Of a stretch of DNA of 64,000 nt, positions 47,201-59,760 are shown one piece after another. Within the stretch, counting starts at the first letter, position 1, and each line of letters opens with the position of its first letter. The notes under the pieces are model-generated. The model saw nothing but the letters and a program-made list of their open reading frames with translations. It was not told where the DNA came from and ran no database searches. Origin of the DNA: Gnetum montanum (Eukaryota; Streptophyta; Gnetopsida; Gnetales; Gnetaceae); NCBI GenBank assembly GCA_015680685.1, contig MNCI01030296.1, forward strand, positions 55,854-119,853, read 5' to 3'. Position numbers and translations under genes: made by a program.

Positions 47201-49618
47201 GGTTGGACTATTGGTTCTAAAGAAAGCTCTCTTATTTGATCGGTTGTTCGAACCAGCAATAGGTTGAAGAGTGACAACCCTTGTAGCATTACATTGCTGC
47301 GGCTAGGCAGGAAGCTTGTCCTACATAGTTGGAGCAAGTGGCAATGGAGCCAAGGGTGGAAGAGATGGAGACAGATGAGAAGGATAGTAAATATGTGGAG
47401 CATCACCCTAAGAAGAAGAAGTTCTATAGTACTCGAAGGTCTGGTTGTGAGGCTAAAGAGCAACATAACTAGTAGAGTCACATGAAGAGATTGGTTGCTA
47501 AACGAAATACCCGTATGGATCAAATTGATTGTAAGGGTACTATTGATGTGGTGGTGGCATTTCCCATGATTGTGGGTGTTTCCACCATTGATATTGTTCA
47601 TTCGGTTGTGGTAGAGCTCCACTCAGATAATATGTTAAGGATTGGTGGAACTGCCTTGGGTTACCTTGAGGATGAGGTAACCTTCTTGGTGTTTGTCATC
47701 TGTTTAATCATGGGTTTAGTGCATACACCCGACACTCTTGTAGATGTGACACCACTGGACAACATCCCTTAGGATGGTCATATTGGCAAATCTCACATCT
47801 ATCATCATTGTCCGTGTCTGAATCCACAACCTCTTCGATGACGACAACCTTGCCCTTACCCTTGTTACATGCATACTCAGCTTCTTTTTTTCTCCTTCTC
47901 TCTCGATCACTACTTTTTTCTCTAAACTCCTCTACTATTTTTAGGATAGTTTGAAATTTTTCATCTAAGGAGTTCCACATTTGATCCACCTTTTCCGATA
48001 CTTCTGATGCAATTTTTTGAATGGACAAAGTCTTTCTATTCATCATCTCTTCAAGTGGTGACTTTTTTTCATCTTCGCAAAATCTAATTTCCTTCTTTCG
48101 GAGGGAAGGATCTCTGTTGTACTCCTCCATGCTTTCTCTTTTCCTTAACACACCTTCCTCCTTGGCAACTTGCTCCAAAAATCTTTGTATTTGATGTGCT
48201 TTGAGCTCAAATAGCCTTCCTTGGGCACAAGTCACGAAGAACCTAAGCCCATCTATGAGATGGTGTAGTTGTTTCTTTTACGAGTAACCATGGCCAGGGC
48301 AACAATGTAATAATGAATAATACTGGCCCATGGCAACATCTAAGGGTTTGTTTCCTCCTTATTTCCATTCTTGGATTTGCTTACACAGGTTGGACACTCA
48401 GGAGTACATTTGATACTTATTATTGTATAACTCCAACATGGTACTCCATTGACAAATCGATTCTGATTCTAAGGACCGGTACCAGCTTTCTGCTTCCTTG
48501 ATTAGTGTCCATGGAAACAACTTTAGCTTTTGCCATTTTTTTTCTATATTCTGCAAGGCACATGTGTCATGGAATTCTTGTAAATGATTTTGAGGATCAA
48601 CATTGTATCCCCCTTCAAATTGTGGCATGTTATTCATGTCTAGTCTTTTGATCCTACTATCTTTCTGGTGCCTTGTTGGGATCCTAACAGCCTCTGTTAT
48701 ATCTAACATACTTCAGGTGGCGAGTAGGGGTTCATCATGATCATGCTCTCTATGGCATCTATGATGCCTATGGTGTTTCCTACTCTCCCTTCTTTTGTGA
48801 TGTGTCTCTCTGGAATGCCCTCGTCCCCTTTCTCTATTGTTTTGTTGGTGATTTTTATTTTTCTTACCCTTATCCTCATTGTCTTTCCCTTTGCGACTGC
48901 GTTCAAATCCCAAAGAAGAGGGGGAAGAAGATGATGAAGGTGAAGAGGAATGAGGACTAGCACCATGACGGCACCTATCATCTTCTTTTTGATGGTCACG
49001 ACCTCGGTCACGATTATGATCAAAATGTCCATCATTATCATGTGTTCATGTTCCTTTTCTAGATCCTTTATGTCTATTGGTACCAGAACCTAGATTATGA
49101 ATAGTTGAGTGAAGATTCTGGTACTCAGCTCCTTGACCAAAGTTAAAGAGAAGAACATCGTTTTGTGGAAAACCTCCTAAGATAGGTTCACCACCATCAT
49201 TTTCACTTAGGACATATGGGACATCCTAAGACCACTTCCCCTTCATGAATTTGTATTTTCTCTCCTGTTGTAGATCCCTTTGGAGTTGTGCCTCCGTGGA
49301 TTGATAATCTCTCGAATCTTATTCATGCACAACATACTCCAACTGTAAGTGCTACATACCAATTCATGTGAGAGCATGAAGAAGCATGCTCAGGATTGAA
49401 TGATCAAGAGGTAGCACTATGTTACCTTCTAAATCATGCCATCACAGTTGTTCATCCTAGTGAAGGATAAATGTAAAGTCTAGTATATACTCATTAGGAT
49501 GAGAGTATACCATGCGAAACTATTGGGACACTGGCAGATCATCATGTGCACCCTGCCTCCAATTATTCATGGTGTCAGACCTAGTTGATGAAGCACTCTC
49601 ATAAGAAGAAGGAGACAT
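47201..49618 (-). pseudogene. gag: T2 Gag, decayed
   Basis: Reads from ATG at 49618 (MSPSSYESASSTRSD) in one minus-strand frame through to the protease. Parts in order are the N-terminal FTFILH.DEQL.WHDLEGNIV, a polar linker, a long His/Arg/Lys-rich stretch (48900-48720, HKRRESRKHHRHHRCHREHD), the Gag core (NHLQEFHDTCALQ, KKWQKLKLFPWTL; 48640-48420) and a charged coiled-coil-like stretch (KIVEEFREKSSDRERRRKKE). A finger-like CEICQYDHPKGCC lies near 47770, then a Pro/Gln/Tyr-rich tail (47690-47250). It would form particles and package the RNA. Stops interrupt it in several places. Confidence 0.85.
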
Positions 49619-49735
49619 GATTGATTGTTCAGTATGCAATACCCTTTTCTGGTAATTTTAGGATAGCAAATTTTAAGGGTTCGTTCCAACAATGGAAGGA
49701 TTTCCTAAGTTCTAATTAGTGCCCAAACAACAGAA

Positions 49736-49753
49736 TCCTCGGCAACAATGTCA
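49736..49753 (-). promoter_or_regulatory. T2 primer-binding site (tRNA-Asp type, decayed)
   Basis: On the minus strand TGACATTGTTGCCGAGGA starts one base inside the 5' LTR. It matches the tRNA-Asp complement at 13 of 18 positions. All five differences are C-to-T or G-to-A changes. Confidence 0.75.
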
Positions 49754-49754
49754 A

Positions 49755-50610
49755 TGATGAGTGGCAAGGTACCTCTACACCCAACCATAAGAATACGAGC
49801 ATCCACACGCAATCTGGTCAAACTCCAAAAATTAAGTTTTTATGCACCTACACAGAATAAGGATGAGTTATGCAATCGTTGTCTTCCCAAGCTTACTTGT
49901 AAGGTACAATTGTATAGTTAAGTAAACCCAAGGTACATGATTTTTATGTTTTTTTTTATATTTTCTATCTTAGTCTCCTAAGTGTGTGCAATAAAAATAT
50001 TTAATTAACTAATGGGTTTTTGTAACTCTCATGTGAATCAAATCCTAACACCAACATCCATTCCCACTCTTTGGACACATCCTGAACCAGTGCAACACTA
50101 CTGAGATTACCAAACGCTAGTTATTACTAGGTTACCAAGTGTTCCACATATGCTTAAAGTGGTCATGCTGAGTGTGCTAATTCATTGATAACTGATAATT
50201 AATAATTTGATAGAAATAACATTAATTAACTAACGAAGGCATCAATAACAATAAATAACATTGAATGCAATAATTAAGCTATTCTGAATGTTGCAAGGTT
50301 TATCACAAAGTTCATCTTTATTTTTGGACACAAGGTGTGCTCGAGTACATAATGCTTGAATAAAGATCCATTTACTCTATGACTCCTACTACGGGCACTC
50401 AAAAATAATTCTAACTCTGGAAGGGAAAAATTGCAAGAGTTCATTTAAAGAACTAAAAAACTAATATTCAAGACCAAGCGCCCCTATCTCTTATTTATAG
50501 CCAATGAGACAAGCTCTGACATTGCATGTCCAATATCGAGGATCCAATGTCGATATTGCATATCCAATATCGTGGATCTGATATTGGATCACTTATTCGG
50601 TGACTCATCA
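49755..50610 (-). repeat. T2 5' LTR
   Basis: On the plus strand it runs TGATGAGTGGCAAGG to ACTCATCA, 856 bp, homologous to 38095-38963 throughout. It is followed by ATATG, the right target duplication. U3 again has the GATATC/GGATCCAAT motifs (50515-50600). Confidence 0.92.
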
Positions 50611-50880
50611 ATATGGGAGCTAACATTACATCAATTTTAGCATTGAATCCAAGAGAAGCTATGGTGGTTGCGGACCATGTGATAGATGTTGGTTAATCTA
50701 CTGCATGCACTATAGATCTCTTCAAATATCAAAAAGTACTTTAGAACCTAAGAAACTAGCCCTAAATTTGAAATTTGAGCTCATATTTGTAGGCCTAGGG
50801 TTGCCAAATTTAGCTTCTAAGTTAAGTAAAGTTCACTTGAAGTTCATTTGAAGTTCAAACTTAGCAAGTTTGACCTTCAA
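50611..50880 (-). repeat. Repeat R, right copy, second part
   Basis: Continues repeat R after the T2 insertion and matches 19316-19530 (TATGGGAGCTAACATT / TATGGGAGTTAACACT; GGCCTAGGGTTGCCAAATT / GACCTAGGATTATCAAATT). Confidence 0.65.
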
Positions 50881-51139
50881 ACTTAGTAAGACTATATGCC
50901 TAAATAGATCATGCTAACACTAACATTGACATCACTATTAACATCATTGGTACTTTGAATTTTTTTTTAGTTTTAATCATATTATGATTCCAAGCCTTCA
51001 TGATTCTATTTGATGCTTGAATTAATATCAAATCATGCTAATATAAAACTAAGAAGCCTATGACGTTAAGAGATAATGTTGATTGAATATTTTAGTATTC
51101 AAAGGTGTTAAGGTGTAAGTCTCGAAGTTCTTGACGTTG

Positions 51140-52362
51140 ACAGTACTAAGGATCATTGAACTTAGAAGGGGGATAAATAAGCTCTCCAAATCAAAAAAAA
51201 TAATGACCACAAAAACCACAACCAAATTTAATGTGTTTCCCAAACTTGGATAGCCCACACTCGAAGGGTAGTTCACTTACATACCTCTAGACTTTGTTCC
51301 TCTCAAAATATGATTTAAAGGATACCATACCCTATACAAGCTCTAAGCTCCACTTCGGAATGATTCATTGTTGTGAATCAACTAAACCCCATAAGGTCTC
51401 AATAAGCTTAGAATGTGATTTTAAGGATCCCACAAACTTTACAACTTGAGCTTCACTTTGAAGTGCTATGATGTTGTACCAACACTTAATCCTATAGGAT
51501 CCCAACAAGCTCAAAGATGATGCCTTCTTGCAAGAAGCACATTAACCCTAGTGGAGCAACAAGAAAGAGAAAAAAATTACAACAAAAGAATGCAACTGAT
51601 TTGCTACTCCTTGTACTTTGAGACACAGTAGAATAGAATCACTACATCAGTACAAATTATGATACAATGATGTACACAAATAAAGTACACAATGATTACT
51701 TAATGTTGACACTTGCTTGCTCAAAAAACTTACTCAATTCTCAAGAGAATGAAGCCTTCTTATATCCTTGAAGTTTCTGAAATCAACTTGAAATTAGTGC
51801 AACAGCTATCTAACAGCTAGAGGAGATGTCTTCTTCGAGATTGGAATGTCTCTCTATAAATAGACTTCAATTCAATGGAGATGTCTCTAAGCAGACATCT
51901 CTAGGGATACATCTTTTCCTAAAAGAATATGTCTCCTATTTCTAGGAGATGTCTTCTTTGGGTATTCTCCATTTTGAGCAAGACATATTCTTCATTAAGG
52001 AGACATCTTCACCTAATATGAGACATCTCCTATTTTTGATAGACATCTTCACCTGATATGAGACATCTCCTATTTTTGATAGACGTCTTCTCTGCATTTA
52101 ATCTCTTGATTCCAAGGCTTTCTCTTGATCACTGGAGCATCTTATTTTACCTTATAGTCTTCTTTACTCATCCATGCTCCCTTGAGTCCTTATAGTCTTC
52201 ACTTAGACACCTATGTACTTATCGATGTTCACTTAAGTCCTTGTAAACTTTACTTTCAGATTTCTTGTAGAAGTCATACCCTGAGCTCTCTTTTTCCCCT
52301 ACAAAATATTACATTCCACAAAATTCTATATTCTTCATTTTCCATAAGGTTTTTACATACCA
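51140..52362 (-). repeat. Repeat S2 (inverted copy of S1)
   Basis: Reverse-orientation partner of 29204-30390, from the TGGTATG start at 52362 down to about 51140. It has a TATA-like ATATAAGAAGG near 51760 (minus sense). It holds about a dozen AGACATCTCC/GGAGATGTCT motifs between 51820 and 52085, including an exact-length 40-bp tandem repeat at 52001-52040/52041-52080 with one difference. Confidence 0.65.
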
Positions 52363-53880
52363 AAAAATCCTATTACTAGAGAGATTACACATTGGTCTAG
52401 TTGACATCCATATTAGACAATAGTTTACATCTTCAAATATTTTTTGGAAAGATAGAAAAATGTTCTTTATTATAACTTTAAAGTTGCATTTGAGATACAT
52501 TCCAAGAATGCTCATTCATAACAAATTGTATAAGGCCTAAAGAATGTAGCTATCATTACATTTTTTTGATAAGAAAAATGAGAGATATTTGAAAATTTTT
52601 CACTTATCCAAAAATTCAAATTTTTTATAGTAACTTATACATTAAGATCATATTGATTCAAAATATTAGAATTTTTTCTCATTGATGTCCTCTTTATGAA
52701 AGTGAAAACTCATTTTTATAATTTTTTTGAATGCTCATTTGCATAACATGCTTGGAAATGGAACTATAGAAATTGCAAATTTTTCAACTAAGTATCAATA
52801 ATATCAATTTTGGTAATCAACCAATTTTTTCTACATTCTTTCTTTGTATTTTGAAGTGTCTTCAACTATTTGTTCACTGCTCTATTCATATGCTTCATTA
52901 TGCAATTATTTCCTTGCATTAAGAGCATAACTATAATATTTCTCTATGAGCTAAATATTACATTTTCAAAGATGTTACTTTTCAATTATAAGTTCAAGTA
53001 GGAAAGCTTTTAGTAAAGACAGAAAAATTAATTCATTTTTATTTTCTGGACTCCAGTTGCTAAAGTTGGTAAATATATTAGCATTTATTGCAATTTATTA
53101 TTTATTTCTAATTATTACATCCTTTTTTTTGGAGAGAATATTCTTCTTTTCTTTACAAGGAAATCTTTTACGAAGTGAAAGTCTATGAGGGTGCTTTCAA
53201 ATGAGAAAAAGATCTAACTCCTTTTCTACCTTAGAAAAGAGGCATTTCAGGATTAGTTGTAAGCATGAAAACTTAAAAAGGTGTTCCCAAAATATTTAAG
53301 CCTTTTCTTTTGACTCTCACTTCTATGTTGATAATTTGATGTACTTTGATTTTTTTTAATTAATATTCATTTTTTAGGTTCTAACATACTTCCAATCTTA
53401 GTCTTTTCATAATAAAATGATGTCAATTACATTAGTTCTCTTTTGTCGTTCCCCTCTATGAAGATCTAAATCCTTATTGGTTTTCAAATTTTTTATATCA
53501 TCTTTAATCATTTTTATCGGATGTCTTTTTTTTATGTATCCTTTTTTTATTTTCCTTTCTATGATTTCCTAGAATAATAATGTAACAATCTTTTCTAATA
53601 GGATCATTATATAATCTTCTTTGCACATGATTAAACCCATCTAAAATGACATTCCTATAGCTTATCTAAAATAGAAGTCATTCTAAGCCTTCCTTTAATG
53701 TGTGTTTTATGAAATTTATCTATTCTTATCACATTTAACATCTATGCAAGTATTCACATTTCTATCACAAGATTTTATTATTCATTCCTTTTTTGTGATG
53801 TCAATTACTGCTTCTAGCCAAATACCAAATTCATTTGTTCTAAAGATCAATAATCATCATCCTTGATTTATTCAAACTCA
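52363..53880. other. No recognisable gene
   Basis: AT-rich sequence with many short T-runs. I see no protein-like frame or repeat shared with the rest of the window. Confidence 0.5.
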
Positions 53881-53899
53881 TAAATTTGTCATCTTGTTA

Positions 53900-56800
53900 G
53901 TCATGGCATTTTGATCCCTATTGGGATGTGGGATTGGTTAGCGTAGCTAAAGGGATTGACAAGAAGGTTCTAGTAGAGTAAAATTTGGGAAGCTTGTTAT
54001 GCATATATGCACGAGTGAAGGAAAACTAAACCAAAATCTTGACTTATAGAAGTTCGATGGTGCATTGCCTTGGTTTGGTTTCACTAATGATTAGACCACA
54101 GAATAATCAAGGCTAGATGAAAATGGTAGTGGTAGGTGTAATCTTGCACGTGGAATTAATATTTGAAGGTCAATCCCTATTAAATGGATAAGTAGTAGTC
54201 AAAGGATGCAACAACATATCTTTCATGGGGTATTGGACATGCTCCATGAGCTAATTGAATGGTTAGCTAAAAATCTAGTGATGTTGCATTGTCACTTTTC
54301 TTTTCCTTGTCGATTATTCATTCTCTATCCCTCCCATTTCATTTCTATCCATTGATATGTGTGGTAGGATCTTGATTGGGCAAAGCAAAGGATGAGATCT
54401 AGAAATCCAAGGGGATGGCTTATATTTGATGCTAATGTCTCACTAGTTGTTGAGAAACCATGGATGTCTCATCAACAAGTTTCACAAGGACAAGAAAGAT
54501 AAGTAGCTACTATGAGGAGGATCCACTTATGAATCCTTGGTGGATTGGCATTACAAGAGAGCAAGTAAAAGCTTATATCTTAGTGATGATGGTGGTTGCA
54601 TTGTAATAGGTAGTTGATTGATCTTCCACTTAAGTGTCAACTCTTCATGTTTTAAGGTTTGAACATGACAAATTCATTTAGGTTATCTCATTTTTATATG
54701 TATTTCATTACTAGTGATGCTCTAATCATTCTCTTATTTCTATAACCCTTCTTTTCTAGCTTATCATTTATGAGGATGGTTAAATTGATTGATCGACTTA
54801 ATTCCCATAATTATAGATGTCTTCAAAGGTTAGCTTATAATGTTCTTATTGTATCACTTCTTAGATATTTTACTAGGTTGACTCATGATGATTTGAACAT
54901 GTTGATCTTGTGTAAGGACTTGGAGATAAGAAAAGGTAAGTTCAAGGTGTAAGTGATGAACTTTAATTTTCTTCCAAGTTTGAAAGGATGTGTAACTGCA
55001 TCAATGTAAGGATGTTAGCATGCCTATACCAATGCATCCCCCTATGCTAGCGAACTACTATGAATTGGCGGTTCTTACAAGATCATTCTTACACTTTATC
55101 ATTTTCATTTTGCTTTCTTTTTCTCTACTTTGATCACAGAAAAGTGAAACTCTACTAGATTTTCATCCCAATAGTTGGATTAGTGATGTTTTTGCACATA
55201 TTCTTCTTGATCTTTCTTATCCTTAGTTGTCTAGCCATGGTTCAAGTGTGGTGTCTCATAACTTGGTCATGGGGAAGAGGCACCAATTTGGGTATGTATT
55301 TAATGCATTTGGTAGTTATTTAAATATTTCTACCTTATTTCTACTTGCCCATGTACACCATGATTCAATAGTTATGATAATGTTCTTCAAGTATTTCCAA
55401 GGGTTGTATTTATCATTGTTTTTATAGGTAATTTTTACAATGGTAGTATGATGTCTAGGAAACTTGATTTTTAGCTATCTTCATAACTTATCATGTTAGG
55501 ACAATTGTGATTCAAGCTCCATAGACCAAGAAGAATTGAAGTTGAAAAATCTCATATCTCTATCTATGAACCCTCGTGTGAACCACCAATTCCTAAGGAG
55601 AAGGAAAGAAAGAAACTCAGATCTCCTAATCCAAAACCTACAAGTCTTGTGCTAGAAAGGCCTCTACCTAGAAGTAGATCAAGAGGTAGATAGTCACATT
55701 CTTAATCATCACGTCAAGAACATGGGTAGTAGAAAGAAAATAAATAAGTACTAGAGGAGATAGCAAAGAAGGATAATGAGAAAGTAGATGACATCCAAGA
55801 GGATGTGAGTGCACACAATGTCAAGTAGTAACTAATCTATACAAAAAAGAATTACCATGAATTCCTTGAGCTTAGTCCCCCTAAGCTCAATACATCATTG
55901 CAAAGAATGAGATTTTATTAGTACATCACCTAATACTTCACATGATATCAATATAAGGTAGAGGAATTATACCAAAAGATAATAGTAAGTGATGCCATAA
56001 CTTTTGTTAGTGAAGCTCCTATGACTATCTCTGTTTGAATAATCCCTAGGATCATAGGATTTTCAAATGAGCCAATGAATAACTAGTAATCATGAATCCA
56101 TAAGACTGAGCCCAAGATCAAGTCAAAGGTCTTGTTTGATGTCTTCAATATGAAAAAAGTAGAGGTGAGGATGTCCAAACTTTTCTTGGTTCACAATGGC
56201 ATGTACAAGATTGTCACTCACAACCTTTTGCCCACCAAATGACCATTGGGTATCTCTACTCATGGGGCAAAAGTTGTGGCAATGATGAAAGGGAAGTATG
56301 TCATTAACTCCTCATATTTTCTCTACAAGGCCTTAAATAAGAAGATTAAGGATGTGGCTAAAGATAAGAGGGAGCTCTATGCCATTCTAGGGTTGATTTG
56401 AAAACTGTGTGAGCTGTCAGGCATAGTCAATCATATGGGGAGGCATCCCATAACTGTGGAAATGATGGACTAGGAGAACATAATGATGGTGGTCCCTAGA
56501 TGAAATCCAAAGGTCATTAAAGCAATACCCAATTCAAAGAATGAGATGCCTTCTACTAAGGTATCTTGCATTTTCCCTTCTAACAAACTCCATCAATGCT
56601 AAACAAGAGCACCATCCACACCTCAAGCTTTACAACAAACACAGGTACAATAACAAAGTTGATCCATCTCTTGACCTCCTAGATTCAACATTAGGAAAAG
56701 CTAGGAAACTCTTCCTAGCTGTAGTTTTTGGCCTCTCATCCATGTTGAAGTTGAGGGACAAGCTACCACAATTCATGTTAAGGGTGCTCATGACCTTGCC

Positions 56801-57556
56801 AACAATTTCTTAGAGCTAATGGAAGCCATTGTGGATGGTGATGTGATATGAGAGGACCTCTTCCAGTTGTCTCCTCCCTCATTGAATGTTTCATCCATGG
56901 TCCACCACGATGCCCCTATTTAGTCTTAGACCAATGTTTCTTCATGAAGTGTTTCCTCTTTACATCAATTGAGGAATAACATGCATAATGTCTAGCTACT
57001 AAGCAAAAGAAGAGCAAAGGTTTGATGTAGATACCAAGTTGTTGTTGAGGAATATCAATAGTATCGTGGAGATAAAACTCATCAAAGTACAAGTCAAATT
57101 AAAGACTATCGATGCTAATAGAACATTTTAGCTAAGGAAGATGTGGAGAACCTAGGTTGAGGTACAATGGTTGCATGAATAGCTAAAACATATGACACCA
57201 TTGGTATCATAAGCTTTTCCAATGACTCTAGAAATGTAAATCAAGTGCTTGTAGGCTGAATTATTCTAAGTGCATCAAGTGGATGAAGAAGCCATGTTAA
57301 TGAAAGATAACTTGGAGCAACAAATTAGACTATTGAAGCATCAATCCTAAGAGTGGGTAAAGATGAATCAAGAAAAGGATAAAAAGCCACTCTTCCTTTC
57401 TTAGTAGGTACAGAGGTTAGAAGATAAAAATCATATCATGGCCCAATTTTGAGACAAGTACTTTGTATAGAGAAGAAACATTGAAACTTGCAACATGAGC
57501 TAGCAAATAAGACTACTAGGAAAACTGACAAGCTTAGGAAGATTCATTTGATCAAG
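53900..57556 (+). pseudogene. Decayed ORF region of unknown function
   Basis: Protein-like pieces on the plus strand include FDPYWDVGLVSVAKGIDKKV (53915-53975), RYFTRLTHDDLNMLILCKDL (within 54770-54952), KNYHEFLELSPPKLNTSLQR (about 55850-55910) and APMTISV..IPRIIGFSNEPMN. After these come THGAKVVAMMKGKYVINSSY with LYKALNKKIKDVAKDKRELY (56255-56385), and long Lys/Glu/Leu-rich stretches to 57540. A GGTAAGT donor-like site follows the 54952 piece. I recognise no domain. The style is that of unknown ORFs carried by plant transposons and may correspond to the remnant at 19.6-20.9 kb. The copia element below interrupts it and it resumes at 62638. Confidence 0.35.
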
Positions 57557-58084
57557 TGTTGAAATAAGTGCAATGGATAGGATGACAAGGAATGAAAGCT
57601 TTGTAGTTAAAAAATGAGAAACACTTGTGATATTATGAAATCTTATGATGTCATGCAAAATGTATTGTGAAATAACTAAAAAATTAAGAAACTAAACTAT
57701 GAAAATAAAATCATTATAAAATTCACTATGGAAAATTAAAACTGAAAACGAACATGAGAAATATGAGAACCGATGAACTCTTTCATTATTCTTGATAAAA
57801 CATTACATTAGGCCTTTTTTTTTCTTTTTGAACCATAAGTTGTTCTTCTAACTATTTTTAGAAAAAAAGGAAAGGAAACTCAACTAGGAGTTAAACTCAA
57901 TACAACTAAGTTAAACTCATCATAACTAACCACTAAATACTAGGGAAAATTTATTTTTTAAAAAAACCTTACATAATCAAAAAACTTTTAATAATTAAAA
58001 AAAAGTAACTAACCCAAACAAATTTGTTTAAAAAAATTATCTAAAGTAGGAGAAAACAATTTTTACACTACACAATACTTAACA
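57557..58084 (-). repeat. Copia 3' LTR
   Basis: 528 bp, TGTTGAAATAAGTGC to ATACTTAACA on the plus strand. It aligns along its length with 62132-62632 and carries an extra block near 57900-57920 relative to it. Confidence 0.92.
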
Positions 58085-58095
58085 TTCCCTTCTTT
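58085..58095 (-). promoter_or_regulatory. Copia polypurine tract
   Basis: On the minus strand AAAGAAGGGAA lies directly before the 3' LTR. Confidence 0.75.
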
Positions 58096-58205
58096 AGTGT
58101 TGAAATTGATTTGAGAATACCTGAATTAGAAACTTGAACATATTTCATCTCATCATCTACTTTGCACATACCAATCATGTTCAAAAGATAGTCAATTCAA
58201 TAAGT

Positions 58206-58655
58206 CTAAAATAGTTTAGTTAGTAAATTAGCTAATTGATCACTGCTTTGAATATGTATGGGCTTAATTATGTGCTTCTTCACTTCATGCTTGATAAAGT
58301 AATATTTGATGTCAATGTGTTTGCTCTTCTTATGAATTATGTGCTCTTTAGACAATTGAATTGTTGTTGTATCATCCACCAACATGGAAATTGGAAGAAC
58401 AACTTCAAAATCCAATTGAGAAAATAACTTTTTTAACCATAAAACATGATAAAGACATTTAGCCATAGCAATAAATTCTACCTCACATGATGAGAGGCTT
58501 ACACTAGTTTGTTTCTTTTGTCTTCTAATAAATAGGATTAGAACCATGAAAAATAAAGTAATCAGAAGTTGACTTATGATCATATACATCTCCTCCCCAA
58601 TCAGCATTAGAAAAAACATAAAACTTTCCATCTCCATTAATGAACTAGATGTCAA
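58206..58655 (-). pseudogene. Copia RNase H
   Basis: A 149-residue open piece containing the copia RNase H end: KKQTSVSLSSCEVEFIAMAK (with the catalytic Glu), LWLKKLF, SMLVDDTTTIQLSKE (Asp) and HKKSKHIDIKYYFIKHEV. It degrades the RNA template during cDNA synthesis. The usual first part of the domain lies upstream in another frame (YVDLVH-type start lost). This is the best-preserved coding stretch of the element. Confidence 0.88.
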
Positions 58656-59760
58656 AATAAACTATTCCTTTAACATACCTCAAAATATGCTTCATGGCAT
58701 TAATATGTGACTACATTGGCTCTTACATAAACCATGATAAAAATGATGTGGCATATTCCAAATTAGCCCTTCTATGACACCTCTGTATAAGAAAGCTACA
58801 ACCAATGGATTATCATCTTTCCTTAAAAGATTCATATTTTGGAGAAGTGAAGTTGTAGTAATCTTGACTTCCTCTAGCCCATACTTTTCGATGATGGCTT
58901 GTGCATACTTTGACTAATGTATCTTCAAACAATCTTCTTCTTAATAAATCTAGATTCCTAAAAAATATTTAAGGAATCCCATATCCTTCATCTCATACTC
59001 ACCTTTTATATCATGCCTAAATTACTCATTTAATTTTTCAAACACAGCCATAAAAATCAAGTCATCGACATAGAGTGAAATAGTGATGAAATTAGAACCT
59101 TCATGTTTAAAGTACAAGGTAGGGTCAAACATACAACTCCTATAATCATTCTTCAGAAAAAATTCATTAATTCTATGAAACCAAGCTCTTAGAGCTTACT
59201 TCAAGCCATACAAAGCTTTATTCAACTTACACACCTTGTTTTCTTATTTTTGAACCTCAAAACCTTCAAGATGATACATATAAAACTCCTCGTCTAATTT
59301 TCCATTAAGAAATGTAGAATTAATATCCATTTGATAGATTTTCATACATATATGAGTAGCAAGGGAGACCATAAGATTTATAGTCTCAAGTCTAGCAACA
59401 AGAGCAAAAATTTCATCATAATCAACATAGTTATTTTGAAGAAACCCTCTTGCTACAAGTCTGGCATTGTATGCAATAATTTTACCAACTTCATTGTATT
59501 TGGTTTTGAGCACCCATTCAGTATCAATGACTTTCTTTCCTTTTGGCCTATCCATCAACATGCAAGTTTTATTTCTCTCAATAGAACTCATTTCCTTCTT
59601 CATAGCTTCAATCCAAACTTGATATTTATGAGCCTCCTTAACATTTGAGGGCTCATGTGCAAGAGTAACATATGCAACATAAGTAATGGCTTGACTTCTT
59701 TTCATTCTTCTATTAAATTCTCTGTCCAACATTTGAAAAGGTGGGTGCTCCTTTACCACC
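58656..59760 (-). pseudogene. Copia reverse transcriptase, decayed
   Basis: The 171-residue open piece 59244-59759 holds the N-terminal half: VWIEAMKKEMSSIERNKTC, KKVIDTEWVLKTKYNEVGK, NARLVARGFLQN and IYQMDINSTFLNGKLDEEFY (first catalytic Asp). The catalytic pair LYVDDLIFMA is at about 59050-59075 in a neighbouring frame. The rest down to 58656 is broken by stops. It converts the element RNA to cDNA. Confidence 0.9.

Larger units (their letters stand above)
38095..50610 (-). mobile_element. LTR retrotransposon T2 (Athila-like Ty3/gypsy)
   Basis: This 12.5 kb minus-strand element has LTRs at 38095-38963 and 49755-50610 and a decayed tRNA-Asp primer site. Gag-protease lies in one frame and reverse transcriptase, RNase H and integrase in another, followed by a long 3' untranslated region and a polypurine tract. 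The phrases DHFPLLFVDQVLD, YSFLDGYSGYNQI and GLCNAPTTFE are those of Athila-type reverse transcriptases. It is inserted in repeat R with target duplication GTATG (left copy now GTACA, right copy ATATG, intact in the other R copy). A 2.5 kb insertion sits in its 3' untranslated region. All genes contain stops. Confidence 0.93.

Noticed and set aside
47482-47772. Plus-strand ORFs inside T2 gag (also 46453-46638, 47264-47485, 48737-48934)
   Set aside because: They are complements of the Gag-protease reading frame, which has clear family motifs.
51820-52085. CRISPR-like array in repeat S2
   Set aside because: The motif is 10 bp, in both orientations and irregularly spaced; the DNA is plant nuclear sequence.
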